From: Pseudomonadota bacterium | Lineage (GTDB): Bacteria; Pseudomonadota; Gammaproteobacteria; Burkholderiales; Ferrovaceae | Direction: 5' to 3' | DNA length: 64,000 nt | NCBI GenBank assembly: GCA_021832305.1 | Contig: JAKBLB010000008.1 | Span: 41,061-105,060, forward strand | Shown here: one piece after another, positions 34,275-43,287 of the stretch | Layout of the letters: the number at the start of each line of letters is the position of its first letter | Numbering within the stretch: the stretch's first letter is position 1 | Notes under the pieces: model-generated | The model's database searches: none | Told to the model about the DNA's origin: nothing | The model's input: only the letters and a program-made list of their open reading frames with translations | Program-made: the position numbers and the translations under genes

Positions 34275-36161
34275 AAGCAGAGGCGATATGCCCGCATAGT
34301 GCCAGGCGCGCCGAAGAACCGAGGGAATGCGGCGTTCTTCCGGGATGTCCAGCAGGGAGAGGCCGCGCATCTTGAGAAAACGGGTGGAATGACTGGTGGC
34401 AACGGCCAGAGGGGCCGCCAGCAACCAGGGCAAGGCAATGGGGAGCAGAAAGACCATCAGGGTTGGCCCGTGCAACGAGGCCAATGCCAGTCCGCCAGCC
34501 GCAATCAGGAACAGGGCGCGGTAATGTTGCCAGGTGTCGCGCCAAGCCAGGGTAGAGGCTTCCCGTGCCGGAGACTTCCATTCCAGCTTGGATCCGGTCA
34601 AGGCGGTGAGTACGAAGATCGTATGGGCAACCATGCGTAGGGGCGCTTGCAAGAGAGAGAGGGTGGCTTCGGTGAAGGCGCTGGCCAGGAGGGTGGCCCC
34701 CCCCCCGAATTTGGTTTGTTCGCCCCGTTTGAAAAGAACCAGCAGGGCCAGCAGGCGGGGGATGAAGAGCATGCTCAAGGTCGCTGGCCAGAGTACGGGC
34801 AGGAGAGGGGTATCGGGAGCGAGCACGGTCAGACCCAGACTGACCAGAATGTACGCCATCCAGAGGGGAGCCGAGGCATAGGCCAGCACGCCGGTGAGCA
34901 GCATGGCACGATGCACGGCATGAAATCCGGGTTCCCAGAGCAGCCGGAAGTTTTTTAGATTGCCTTGGCACCAGCGCCGATCCCGCTGCAATTCCTCCAG
35001 CAGGTGGGCGGGTTGCTGTTCGTAACTGCCTTCGATGCCGGGAACGATCCAGACGTGGTAACCCGCACGCCGCAATAACGCCGCCTCCACGAAGTCGTGG
35101 GAGAGAATTTCTCCGCTCAGGCTGCCCTTGCCGGGCAACAGGGCAAGTCCGCAGTGACGCATGAAAGGCGCGACACGCAGGATGGCATTATGTCCCCAGT
35201 AATGGGATTCCCCCAGTTGCCAGTATTGCATGCCTGCCGTAAACAATTGACCGGTCACTCGCCCCGCAAATTGTTGGCTGCGTGCATGAACCGTGTCCAG
35301 TCCCACGGAGCGGGGCAAGGTCTGAATGATGCCGGCGCTCGGGTTGCGTTCCATCAGGCCGACCAAGGTCGTCAGGGCACTTCCGGTCATCACGCTGTCG
35401 GCGTCCAATACGACCATGTACCGATAATCTTTCCCCCAACGCCGGCAAAAGTCCGCTACATTGCCGGCTTTCTTGCGTCCGCGCCGTGCGCGCACCCGAT
35501 AAAACAGGTTGAGACGATGGCCCAACTGGTCGCGTAATTCCTCCCAGGCCGCCTGTTCTTCGGCCAGAATGGCGGGATTGCGACTGTCGGACAGGACGAA
35601 TACATCGAAAAGTGTGGCATCCCGGGTGGCTGCCAGGGATTCACAAGTCGCGCGCAATCCAGCGAAGACGCTGCGCACCTGTTCATGACAGATGGGCATG
35701 ATGAGCGCGGTACGGGCATTGGAATCCAGAGGCAGGTCGGTAGGGGAGGAGGGCACGGTCAGGGCGTGGGGGTCGGGGTGCAGTTGCACCCAGAATCCCA
35801 GCACGGCTGTCAGGAAGCCTGCGCTGACCCAGGCGAACAACAGGACGAATAGAGTCCACTGGGTCCAGCCGAGCAACGCCCCCAGACCATCGAGATTCTG
35901 GGGCCATTGACTCCAGCCGGCCAGCAGCGAAGAAAAAAGAATCCCTGCGCCCAGAGTGCGGCGCCGGAGACGAGCCGCCGTTTCCCAGGCCTGAGGGGGA
36001 GCCTCCGCGTGGCTCCTGCGGGGGGGGTGCAGGAGGGTGCGGAGGGACTGCAGGAACCCGTTCCAGAATCCGGTCCACGGTCGGGTGACCATGGATCCGC
36101 GGTTTAGAGAAGGAACCTGAAGATCAGGGCGAGTCAGCGGTATGAGGTCGTAAGGATTCAT
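34188..36161 (-). CDS. opgH: Glucans biosynthesis glucosyltransferase OpgH (MdoH)
   Basis: The 657-residue inner-membrane GT2 enzyme makes the beta-1,2-glucan backbone of osmoregulated periplasmic glucans. Catalytic features are DADSVM, the later HDFVEA acidic motif and QRDRRWCQGN (Q-RRW). Membrane segments flank the GT domain and there are four or more at the C-terminus. It is shorter than E. coli OpgH, mainly at the N-terminus. The partner opgG is not in the window. The ATG at 36161 has no Shine-Dalgarno; a consensus sigma-54 promoter ends 12 bases upstream, so the mRNA may be nearly leaderless. ATG 36092 is an alternative start. Confidence 0.92.
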   Translation of the reverse strand: MNPYDLIPLTRPDLQVPSLNRGSMVTRPWTGFWNGFLQSLRTLLHPPRRSHAEAPPQAWETAARLRRRTLGAGILFSSLLAGWSQWPQNLDGLGALLGWTQWTLFVLLFAWVSAGFLTAVLGFWVQLHPDPHALTVPSSPTDLPLDSNARTALIMPICHEQVRSVFAGLRATCESLAATRDATLFDVFVLSDSRNPAILAEEQAAWEELRDQLGHRLNLFYRVRARRGRKKAGNVADFCRRWGKDYRYMVVLDADSVMTGSALTTLVGLMERNPSAGIIQTLPRSVGLDTVHARSQQFAGRVTGQLFTAGMQYWQLGESHYWGHNAILRVAPFMRHCGLALLPGKGSLSGEILSHDFVEAALLRRAGYHVWIVPGIEGSYEQQPAHLLEELQRDRRWCQGNLKNFRLLWEPGFHAVHRAMLLTGVLAYASAPLWMAYILVSLGLTVLAPDTPLLPVLWPATLSMLFIPRLLALLVLFKRGEQTKFGGGATLLASAFTEATLSLLQAPLRMVAHTIFVLTALTGSKLEWKSPAREASTLAWRDTWQHYRALFLIAAGGLALASLHGPTLMVFLLPIALPWLLAAPLAVATSHSTRFLKMRGLSLLDIPEERRIPSVLRRAWHYAGISPLLSGVSARFVRNGTRTQMALDRAQFLNLSR

Positions 36162-36173
36162 GTCGGTGACTCT

Positions 36174-36189
36174 AGCAACGATTATGCCA
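36174..36189 (-). promoter_or_regulatory. Sigma-54 promoter of opgH
   Basis: The minus strand reads TGGCATAATCGTTGCT, which fits the -24/-12 consensus TGGCAY-N5-TTGCW with the required GG-N10-GC spacing. Transcription is expected near 36161-36163. A sigma-70 reading (TGGCATAAT as extended -10) is possible but lacks a -35. Confidence 0.75.
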
Positions 36190-36307
36190 GCACCCGAGTT
36201 TATTTATTAACAATATGAATTTAAATAATTTTAATTATTTTTTTAGCATGAATGGGGCAGGTTTTCAGGGTATTTCGGGCGCTGGCCCTGGGTTTTTTCA
36301 GGGGAGT

Positions 36308-36325
36308 TGTCGCCGTTAGCCGACA
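36308..36325. promoter_or_regulatory. GlrR binding box 1 (TGTC-N10-GACA)
   Basis: TGTC at 36308-36311 and GACA at 36322-36325, exactly 10 bases between. This is the GlrR box known from E. coli glmY and glmZ promoters. Its centre is about 155 bases upstream of the predicted opgH start, a normal enhancer distance. An AT-rich tract (about 36200-36245) lies between box and promoter and could aid DNA bending. Confidence 0.7.
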
Positions 36326-36373
36326 GGTTATGCGGGAATTTGTTTAATATGTTGATAATTAAATACTTTATTC

Positions 36374-36391
36374 TGTCGCTGTCAAGAGACA
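36374..36391. promoter_or_regulatory. GlrR binding box 2 (TGTC-N10-GACA)
   Basis: TGTC at 36374-36377 and GACA at 36388-36391, exactly 10 bases between. It covers the stop codon of glrR and lies 66 bases from box 1, centre to centre, about six helical turns. Confidence 0.7.
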
Positions 36392-37731
36392 GGACGAAAA
36401 CTGTCGGGTGTCAGTCCGTACTTTTGAAGCAGGCGATAGAATTCGGTACGGTTGCGTTGTGCCAGTCGTGCGGCATCAGCTACCTGACCCTCGGTCAGTT
36501 TGAGCAGTCCGATCAGGTACTCCCGTTCAAAGCGTTCGCGGGCTTCGGTCAGGCTGAGGATTTCCACCGTCGGCAGACGCAAGGCCCGATGAACCAGAGA
36601 CAAGGGGATGATGGGGGTGGTGGAGAGGGCGCAGACCTGTTCGATGACGTTGTGCAGTTGGCGGATATTGCCAGGCCAGGGGGCTGCAGACAGGGCAGTC
36701 AGCGCCTCGGAAGAAAATCCGTTGAGATGTTTGCCGTATTTTTTCCCCAGTCGGGTCAGAAAATGCTTGGCCAGCAGGGGGATGTCTTCCCGTCTCTCGC
36801 GCAGGGCCGGGAGGACGAGTTCGACGACATTCAAACGGTAGTAGAGATCTTCCCGAAACTGATCGGCGGCGATGGACGCTTCCAGGTTTTGGTGGGTGGC
36901 AGAGAGGACCCGCACGTCCACGGCATGGTGGACATTCGAACCTACGGGGCGGACTTTGCGCTCTTCCAGGACCCGCAACAATTTGGTCTGCAGGTTGAGG
37001 GGCATGTCGCCGATCTCGTCGAGAAAGAGGGTTCCGCCCTGGGCTGCGCGAAAGAGGCCCTGGTGGGCCTGGACGGCGCCGGTGAAGGCCCCTTTTTCGT
37101 GTCCGAACAGTTCGGATTCGAGCAAGGCTTCCGGAATGGCACTGCAGTTCAGCGCGATGAACGGGTGCGCAGCACGCAAACTGGCGCGGTGCAGGGCACG
37201 GGCCAGCAACTCCTTCCCCGTCCCGCTCTCACCCCGGATCAACACGCTGGCATCGGAGCGGGCCACCAGTTGGGCTTCGTTCAGGAGTTCGGCCATGCGT
37301 TGCGAACGGCTGAGGATTTCCGCGCGCCAATCTTCTCCCAGACGATCGGGTTCCGGTGGCGGGGTGGACAGGTCCAGCGCGGATTGTACCTTGGCCAGCA
37401 GGAGTGCCGCATCGAACGGTTTGGTGAGGTAGCCGAACACGCCCTTGGCGGTGGCTTCCACCGCATCCGGAATCGTGCCGTGCGCGGTGAGCAGGATGAC
37501 CGGCAGGGTGGGGTCTCGACCATGGATTTCATCGAACAGGCGGAGCCCATCCATGCCGGGAAGCTGGACATCGCTCAGGACGACCCCGGGACGTTCCGTG
37601 GCCAGACGCGTCAAGGCTTCTTCGGCACTGGCCGCACTGACGACCCGGTAACCCGCCGCACGCAGACGCAGGGAGAGCAAATGGAGGAGATCCGCGTCAT
37701 CGTCCACCAGCAGGATGGTCGGGTTGCTCAT
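36382..37731 (-). CDS. glrR: Sigma-54-dependent response regulator GlrR (QseF)
   Basis: The 449-residue NtrC-type activator has a receiver with phospho-Asp54, an AAA+ domain with Walker A GESGTGKE (167-174), the sigma-54 contact loop GAFTGA (214-219) and Walker B FLDEIGD, and a C-terminal Fis-type helix-turn-helix (about 405-445). The linker and C-terminus (AARLAQRNRTEFYRLLQKYGLTP) are GlrR-like. It overlaps the S1/P1 nuclease gene by 4 bases. Kinase partner is predicted to be GlrK at 32140-33654. Confidence 0.92.
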   Translation of the reverse strand: MSNPTILLVDDDADLLHLLSLRLRAAGYRVVSAASAEEALTRLATERPGVVLSDVQLPGMDGLRLFDEIHGRDPTLPVILLTAHGTIPDAVEATAKGVFGYLTKPFDAALLLAKVQSALDLSTPPPEPDRLGEDWRAEILSRSQRMAELLNEAQLVARSDASVLIRGESGTGKELLARALHRASLRAAHPFIALNCSAIPEALLESELFGHEKGAFTGAVQAHQGLFRAAQGGTLFLDEIGDMPLNLQTKLLRVLEERKVRPVGSNVHHAVDVRVLSATHQNLEASIAADQFREDLYYRLNVVELVLPALRERREDIPLLAKHFLTRLGKKYGKHLNGFSSEALTALSAAPWPGNIRQLHNVIEQVCALSTTPIIPLSLVHRALRLPTVEILSLTEARERFEREYLIGLLKLTEGQVADAARLAQRNRTEFYRLLQKYGLTPDSFRPVS

Positions 37732-38672
37732 AGACAGTCATCCAGGGTTTTGGCCAGACGAACCCCGGCTTCTTCCAGTTGCAGGGCGATCATCGCCATG
37801 GCCTGACGGGCATAGGCATCGGTCAGGAAGGCGCGGCCTCTTTCATCCGGGGCCGGCAAGGGATCGTAGGCCTGACTGCGGGCGGTGGCGAAGGATTCCA
37901 TGGCCCAGGCGCGGGGCGTTCCCCGTTGCCATGCGCGCAGGTTGTCAGGGGTGATGCGTGCGCTCAGGCGTTGGGCCAGATGAGCGGGGTCAGGATCCAT
38001 GTGTTCGATGAACACGGTGTCCCAGTAATGATGCAGGCTCCCTGTCGGGACGTGATCCCACTTGACCCTGATCTCATTGCCGCCACGGTCGTGGTCGTCG
38101 ATGGCGTGCAAGGGTTGGTGCAGATCTCCAACCAGATGGATCAAAAACTTGAGGGCCAACACGGCTTCGGGGCGATCGGCAGGCTGAAATCCGCTCTGTT
38201 TGTAACGGTTCAGTTCGGCGCTGAATTGCTCGATTTTGGCCACCACGCAGGCCTGTGCGGGCCCCTCGGTAGCCAGGGTACCCACTGGCAATGGCTGAAA
38301 GTTCTGGCAGGCCTGCATCAGGTCGGGATGGTGGCGGTCGATGTCGACGAAGTGCCACTCACGGGAATGCTGAAACGTGATGGGGTGTCCGGAGCCGGCG
38401 CGCAGACGATCGGCCCAATCGGCAACGGAAACAGGATCATGGGCAGTCAGCGGGTCATTGTCGCTGGCCAGCAATTCCTGAAGCCGGGCCTTTTGGGCAG
38501 GTGCCATGAAATTCAAGGCAATGGCGGCTACCACGGCATGACCTTCCTCACCCCAGGCCCAGGCGGAGGAAGAATACCCCAGACAAAGCAGGATTGGAAT
38601 CATTCCAATATAATGGGAGAAGCGAGGCCCGGCGCGGTTCGTCCGCTGGGTATTTTTTCCTACAGGAGTCAT
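37728..38672 (-). CDS. S1/P1-family secreted nuclease
   Basis: The 314-residue protein has a signal peptide ending at SAWA and a mature N-terminal Trp (WGEEGH), which in S1/P1 nucleases binds the tri-zinc cluster. Further zinc ligands are seen in VADWADR, WHFVDID, HLVGDLHQPLHAID and GGNEI...HHYWDT. It would degrade single-stranded nucleic acids or 3'-nucleotides outside the cytoplasm. Start is uncertain: ATG 38672 gives a basic n-region, ATG 38681 and 38603 are alternatives. It is the gene before glrR on the same transcript. Confidence 0.88.
   Translation of the reverse strand: MTPVGKNTQRTNRAGPRFSHYIGMIPILLCLGYSSSAWAWGEEGHAVVAAIALNFMAPAQKARLQELLASDNDPLTAHDPVSVADWADRLRAGSGHPITFQHSREWHFVDIDRHHPDLMQACQNFQPLPVGTLATEGPAQACVVAKIEQFSAELNRYKQSGFQPADRPEAVLALKFLIHLVGDLHQPLHAIDDHDRGGNEIRVKWDHVPTGSLHHYWDTVFIEHMDPDPAHLAQRLSARITPDNLRAWQRGTPRAWAMESFATARSQAYDPLPAPDERGRAFLTDAYARQAMAMIALQLEEAGVRLAKTLDDCL
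38593..38614 (+). promoter_or_regulatory. grxD -10 overlapped by a perfect palindrome
   Basis: TATAAT lies at 38609-38614, about 60 bases before grxD. ATTGGAAT-C-ATTCCAAT (38593-38609) is a perfect 8+1+8 palindrome covering its upstream edge. No -35 is visible, so a regulator may be needed. The site also lies in the 5' part of the divergent nuclease gene. Confidence 0.5.
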
Positions 38673-38673
38673 C

Positions 38674-38982
38674 ATGTCCATTCAAGAAATCATCGATCAA
38701 CAAGTCAAAGGTCATCCCGTCGTATTGTATATGAAGGGCAGTCCCGATTTTCCACAATGTGGGTTTTCCGCCAAGGCCGTCGAATTGCTTCGCCGGAGTG
38801 GGGTGCAGGACTTCTTTTCGGTGGATGTACTGCAAAACCCCGAGATTCGTCAGGGGATCAAATCCTATGCCAACTGGCCGACCATCCCGCAATTATATGT
38901 GCGAGGCGAGTTCGTCGGGGGGGCGGACATCATGGTCGAGTTGTTCCAGAGTGGGGAATTGAAGTCACTACTGGCCGGTTGA
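38674..38982 (+). CDS. grxD: Monothiol glutaredoxin, Grx4 type
   Basis: The 102-residue protein carries the CGFS active site (Cys29) in PQCGFSAKAVELL, the glutathione-binding WPTIPQLYVRGEFVGGADI segment, and the normal length. It carries a shared 2Fe-2S cluster and acts in iron-sulfur delivery and iron sensing. An AGGAG Shine-Dalgarno precedes the ATG. Confidence 0.96.
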   Translation: MSIQEIIDQQVKGHPVVLYMKGSPDFPQCGFSAKAVELLRRSGVQDFFSVDVLQNPEIRQGIKSYANWPTIPQLYVRGEFVGGADIMVELFQSGELKSLLAG

Positions 38983-38997
38983 TCGTTCGGGGGGGGC

Positions 38998-39966
38998 TCA
39001 GTCGGGCACGATTGGCGAGGCCAGCAGCCCTGGGCAGGTACCGCTTTGGCGGAAGGTTTCCAGGCGCTGGATATAGGCTTGGGTGGTTTTCGGCATGGGT
39101 GTGCGTGCGCGCGAAATGTCGTTCAAGATTGCCCAGCCTTGCGCCACCAGTTGCAATCCGTGCTCCTGGTGGCGAACCCGTTCGATATCGTCAGCAGATG
39201 CCAAAGGGGGGCGATAATGGATGAGGTTTTCCCCTGCGACCACAAATTCTGGCCAGACCGTGAAGATCAGATCATCGGTTTGAAGCGTTTCCAGTTTGCG
39301 GTGGGCGGTATCGATGACGTTCCGGATGAGGGGCACGAGCGTTGCAAAATCTGCATCCCCTTCAAAACAGCAGATCAAGGCAGAACCGATGTGGTCCACA
39401 TCGCGTAGCGTGGCCGCAATTTTGAGATAGCGGCTTTCAAAAAAGTCTTCCACCGGAATGGAGAATGCATGCAGGGGTTCGCCCCAGAGTTCATCGATGC
39501 CTTCCTCGCCACTTCGATGCAGAACCAGACGCCCCAGGGTCAAGGCTTCCTGCAAACAGTTCCCGCATTCCCGCAACAAGGCGTTGTCTGAACGGATTTC
39601 CACGCCGAGTTCCTGGATTTCCACCAATTTGGCGATGATGTCCGAGGCTCGATTGAACAGGGCTCCCGCCAGCATGGCGCCGTTGACTCGTTTGAGGGCA
39701 GGATCCAAGGTCGTTTCATAGGCATGGCGGGCCTGCTTCAGACGCACACCGGGGATATTGATGCCATGCTCGACATGGTTGAAAAGGCGTCGGGTCAACG
39801 CGGTGATCAGGTGGCGCTTGGTACTCAGCGTATTTTCCGGGGGTTGATAGTAACGGATCCAGTACCCTTCGTAATACACCCGTTCCACGCCGTCAACGAC
39901 TTTGCGCGTGCCCGCTGGCAGGGAAACCCGGCGGGTGTCCGGGGAGACGTTCGCTGGTTGATCCAT
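38998..39966 (-). CDS. Protein of unknown function, 322 residues
   Basis: No family is recognised. The start ATG 39966 is supported by AGGAAAGG about 8 bases upstream; the frame stays open 13 codons further without such a site. The N-terminal part has RKVVDGVERVYYEGYWIRYYQP, rich in aromatics; the rest looks mainly helical with no signal peptide or membrane segment. Residues about 120-250 contain several conserved-looking acidic/His patches (LGRLVLHRSGEEGIDELWGEP). Upstream of it on the same strand is prmC (56 bases), so it may be the last gene of hemA-prfA-prmC. Confidence 0.8.
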   Translation of the reverse strand: MDQPANVSPDTRRVSLPAGTRKVVDGVERVYYEGYWIRYYQPPENTLSTKRHLITALTRRLFNHVEHGINIPGVRLKQARHAYETTLDPALKRVNGAMLAGALFNRASDIIAKLVEIQELGVEIRSDNALLRECGNCLQEALTLGRLVLHRSGEEGIDELWGEPLHAFSIPVEDFFESRYLKIAATLRDVDHIGSALICCFEGDADFATLVPLIRNVIDTAHRKLETLQTDDLIFTVWPEFVVAGENLIHYRPPLASADDIERVRHQEHGLQLVAQGWAILNDISRARTPMPKTTQAYIQRLETFRQSGTCPGLLASPIVPD

Positions 39967-40021
39967 GAAAGTACCTTTCCTGGAGATGACGATGGAAGTC
40001 GGCATTCTAACGCCGACCCCA

Positions 40022-40870
40022 TCAAAAAGGGAATGATCTTTCCATTCCCACGTGTCCGCCGGTCAGACGCTCCAACCCGGCCAGATCGGTTCGGGTCGTG
40101 ACTTGGGTGAAGCCGGCCCGAACGAAAAGGGATCGGCAGAATTCTCCCTGATCGTAGCCATGCTCGACCCGCAGTATTCCTCCCGGTTTCAGCCAGAGGG
40201 GGGCCTGGGCAATGATGCGTTCCAGGTCTTCCGTGCCGCTCGGCCCGGCGGTCAGGGCTTGGCGAGGCTCAAAGCGCAGGTCTCCCTGGTCCAGGTGAGG
40301 ATCGGCGGCGGCGATGTAAGGCGGATTGGAAACGATCAGATCGAAGGTTTCTCCCTCGGGCAGGGCCTCATACCAATCTCCGTGATACCAGTGCACAACC
40401 GGACTCGAAGGAGGAAGCAGGCGGGCGGCATTTTTTTGGGCCAGGTCCAGGGCAGCGGCGGAACGGTCCGTGGCGCTGACTTGCCAACGTGGGCGGTGGT
40501 ATTGCAAGGACAGGGCGAGCGCGCCACTCCCGGTGCCCAGATCCAGGCAGTGCAAAAAAACCTGGGGAGCGGAGGTTTCCAGTCCCCAGTCCACCAATCC
40601 TTCGGTTTCGGGGCGAGGAATCAGGACGGCTGGGGTGGTCAGGAAAGAGAGGCCGTAGAACTCCCGTTCCCCCAGCAGGTAGGCCATGGGTTCTCCATGT
40701 TGACGGCGTACCTGCAGGGCCCGGAAAAGGGCGATTTCCGCATCGTCGAGGGTGCGTTCGGGCGCGCTGAACAGAGCGGTCAGGGAGCACTGCAACACAG
40801 CCTGAAGGAGCAGACGCACCTCGAGACGGGGCAGGGGGCCTTCGAGCAGCAGACTGGCCACGTCGACCAT
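40022..40870 (-). CDS. prmC: Release factor glutamine methyltransferase
   Basis: The 282-residue SAM-dependent enzyme methylates the Gln of the GGQ motif in release factors. The catalytic motif NPPYIA, the SAM loop CLDLGTGSGALAL and the N-terminal helical domain with QYLLGEREFYGL-like wording (AYLLGEREFYGLSF, IPRPETE) are clear. It directly follows prfA, its substrate, after 3 bases. Confidence 0.95.
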   Translation of the reverse strand: MVDVASLLLEGPLPRLEVRLLLQAVLQCSLTALFSAPERTLDDAEIALFRALQVRRQHGEPMAYLLGEREFYGLSFLTTPAVLIPRPETEGLVDWGLETSAPQVFLHCLDLGTGSGALALSLQYHRPRWQVSATDRSAAALDLAQKNAARLLPPSSPVVHWYHGDWYEALPEGETFDLIVSNPPYIAAADPHLDQGDLRFEPRQALTAGPSGTEDLERIIAQAPLWLKPGGILRVEHGYDQGEFCRSLFVRAGFTQVTTRTDLAGLERLTGGHVGMERSFPF

Positions 40871-40873
40871 GGA

Positions 40874-41962
40874 TTATTCGGCGGGTTCTGCCAGACCGGC
40901 CAGCAAGTCTGCCTGATGTTCGGTCATCAGGGTTTCGGTCAACTCGAACAGGTCGCCATCCATCATGGCCTCGATTTTGTAGAGGGTCAGATTGATGCGG
41001 TGATCGGTAATGCGTCCCTGGGGAAAGTTGTAGGTACGGATGCGTTCGGACCGGTCGCCGCTGCCGATCAGGGAACGGCGGGTGGCGGCAACCCGGGCAT
41101 GTTGTTCCCGTTCCTGTTTGTCTCGCAACCGCGCGGCCAGCACGGCCAGAGCCTGTGCCTTGTTTTTGTGTTGGCTGCGACCATCCTGGCATTCCACCAC
41201 CAATCCGGTGGGCAGATGGGTGATGCGCACCGCCGAATCGGTCTTGTTGATGTGTTGCCCCCCCGCTCCGCTGGCCCGGAACGTATCGACGCGCAATTCT
41301 GCGGGGTTGAGGGTGATTTCTTCCACCTCGTCGGCTTCCGGCAGAACGGCGACGGTGCAGGCCGAGGTATGGATGCGTCCCTGGGTTTCGGTGGCGGGGA
41401 CTCGTTGAACGCGGTGCCCTCCCGACTCAAACTTGAAACGCGAATAGGCCCCCGCTCCCTCGATGCGAAAGATGATCTCCTTGAATCCGCCCATTTCTCC
41501 AGGGTTGTGGGAAATGATCTCGGTGCGCCAGCCCAATCGTTCGGCAAAACGGGAATACATGCGAAACAGATCGCCGGCAAACAGTGCGGATTCGTCCCCG
41601 CCGGTCCCAGCCCGGATTTCCAGAAAGATGTTTCGCCCATCGTTGGGGTCGCGCGGCAACAGAGCCGTTTGAATGGCCGATTCCAGTTGCTCAAGACGGC
41701 GTTTTCCCTGTTCGGTCTCTTCATCGGCGAAGTGACGCCATTCGGGATCTTCCAGCCCCAGCGTGGTGGCGGCTTCCATATCCGCGAGGGTATGCCGGTA
41801 GGCATCGTACAGTTCGACCACGGGCACCAGTTCGGCGCGTTCGCGCGTCAATTTGCGGTACTGATCCAGTTGTTGTGTGACATCCGGGGCCAGAAGACAG
41901 TGATCCAGTTCGATCAGGCGCGTGCGCAGGGTTTCCAGGCGGTTGAGCAATGAATCTTTCAC
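40874..41962 (-). CDS. prfA: Peptide chain release factor 1
   Basis: The 362-residue factor reads UAA and UAG. The GGQ motif lies in [18 protein letters not shown] and its Gln is the PrmC target. Length and the N-terminal helical domain fit RF1. GTG at 41962 overlaps the hemA stop as GTGA; no ATG fits better. The segment [23 protein letters not shown] is typical of the family. Confidence 0.96.
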   Translation of the reverse strand: MKDSLLNRLETLRTRLIELDHCLLAPDVTQQLDQYRKLTRERAELVPVVELYDAYRHTLADMEAATTLGLEDPEWRHFADEETEQGKRRLEQLESAIQTALLPRDPNDGRNIFLEIRAGTGGDESALFAGDLFRMYSRFAERLGWRTEIISHNPGEMGGFKEIIFRIEGAGAYSRFKFESGGHRVQRVPATETQGRIHTSACTVAVLPEADEVEEITLNPAELRVDTFRASGAGGQHINKTDSAVRITHLPTGLVVECQDGRSQHKNKAQALAVLAARLRDKQEREQHARVAATRRSLIGSGDRSERIRTYNFPQGRITDHRINLTLYKIEAMMDGDLFELTETLMTEHQADLLAGLAEPAE

Positions 41963-43227
41963 GCGGAGTTCTCGGGAAACAGATGGCGAATGGCGTCCAC
42001 CAGTGACTGGCGGGTGGGGCCGCGCGTCTGGTTGAGGGCTTGAACCGGATGATGAAGCCACTTGTTCATCAAACTTTGAGATAACTGTTCCATCACCTTG
42101 GCTGGTTCGTCCCCCCGGGTCAGGGCACGCAGCGCCTTCTCCAGTTCCAGTTGGCGATAGTGATCGGCCCGTTCGCGCAGAGAGCGGATGGTGGGCACCA
42201 CACTGCGGGCTGCAATCCAGCCCAGAAAGTCTTCCACATGCCGGGTTATGATGGATTCGGCTTCCTCGACGGCCAACTGGCGCGAATCCTTGCTTTCCTG
42301 GGTGACTTTGCCCAGATCATCCACCGTATACAGGAAGACGTCTTCCATGCGGGCGACTTCGGGCTCGATGTCGCGGGGGACGGCCAGGTCGATCATGACC
42401 AGGGGACGATGCTTGCGTTCGCGCAGCGCCCGTTCCACCATGCCTTTGCCGATCAGGGGCAGGTGACTGGCGGTGGAAGACACGATCACGTCGTGGTGGG
42501 CGAGGGCCAGAGGAAGTTCGCTCAAGGGGAGGTAATGCCCGCCGAGTTGTCGGGCCAGGGCCTGACCCCGTTCGGGAGAACGATTGGCAATGGTGACGGT
42601 CCGGGGATGGCGTGCCAGAAAATAGGTCGCCACCAGTTCGATCATCTCGCCCGCACCGATGAACAGGACCTGTTGCTCGTTCATGGGGCCCAGCACGTCG
42701 GCACTCAATTTGAGCGCTGCGGCAGCCAGGGAGACGGTGCGTTCCCCGATCCCGGTTTGACTGCGTACGGCCTTGGCTACGGAGAAAGTGCTTTGAAACA
42801 TTTTGTTGAGCAGGGGGCCCAGAGTTCCGGCCTCCTCAGCCAGGCGGACCGCCTGTTTGACCTGTCCCAGAATCTGGGTTTCGCCCAAAACCATGGAATC
42901 CAGACCGGAGGCCACACGGAAAGCGTGATGGGCGGCGGCACTGCCGTCGAGATGATACAGATATTGGGATAAATCAAACCCCGCCAACTCATGATGATCG
43001 GCCAGCCAGTCGGCTACCGTTTCCGGATGCGGGGTCTTGCAATAGATTTCCGTACGGTTGCAGGTGGACAGGATGACCGCTTCCTCGGCGGGGGTGGCAT
43101 AGAGCAAAGCACTCAGGGCCGGTTGCAGGCGTTCCTGCGGGAAGGCCACTCGCTCGCGTACCGCTACCGGTGCAGTCTGGTGGTTCAGACCGAAGGCATG
43201 GAGTTGATGAGCGGAGGAATCAGACAA
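41959..43227 (-). CDS. hemA: Glutamyl-tRNA reductase
   Basis: The 422-residue enzyme makes glutamate-1-semialdehyde, the first step of tetrapyrrole synthesis in the C5 pathway. The catalytic Cys lies in [10 protein letters not shown], the NADPH domain begins near [12 protein letters not shown], and the dimerisation domain is C-terminal. The only start that keeps the conserved N-terminus ([16 protein letters not shown]) is TTG 43227, which may limit its expression. Haem demand in the window includes the predicted haem-PAS kinase. Confidence 0.95.
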   Translation of the reverse strand: MSDSSAHQLHAFGLNHQTAPVAVRERVAFPQERLQPALSALLYATPAEEAVILSTCNRTEIYCKTPHPETVADWLADHHELAGFDLSQYLYHLDGSAAAHHAFRVASGLDSMVLGETQILGQVKQAVRLAEEAGTLGPLLNKMFQSTFSVAKAVRSQTGIGERTVSLAAAALKLSADVLGPMNEQQVLFIGAGEMIELVATYFLARHPRTVTIANRSPERGQALARQLGGHYLPLSELPLALAHHDVIVSSTASHLPLIGKGMVERALRERKHRPLVMIDLAVPRDIEPEVARMEDVFLYTVDDLGKVTQESKDSRQLAVEEAESIITRHVEDFLGWIAARSVVPTIRSLRERADHYRQLELEKALRALTRGDEPAKVMEQLSQSLMNKWLHHPVQALNQTRGPTRQSLVDAIRHLFPENSA

Positions 43228-43259
43228 AGGCGTTCCCGGAATTCTGATAATAACTGGAC

Positions 43260-43287
43260 ATTATAACCGTTCCCGATCTTCTGGTCA
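43260..43287 (-). promoter_or_regulatory. hemA promoter
   Basis: TATAAT on the minus strand (43260-43265) with TGACCA 16 bases upstream (43282-43287). It overlaps the end of mltA on the same strand. Confidence 0.5.

Noticed and set aside
36307..37806. 499-codon open frame antisense to glrR
   Set aside because: glrR has every NtrC-type motif; the opposite frame has none and no ribosome site.
40052..41953. 633-codon open frame antisense to prmC and prfA
   Set aside because: It spans two well-identified genes and shows only low-complexity Gly/Gln/Phe composition.
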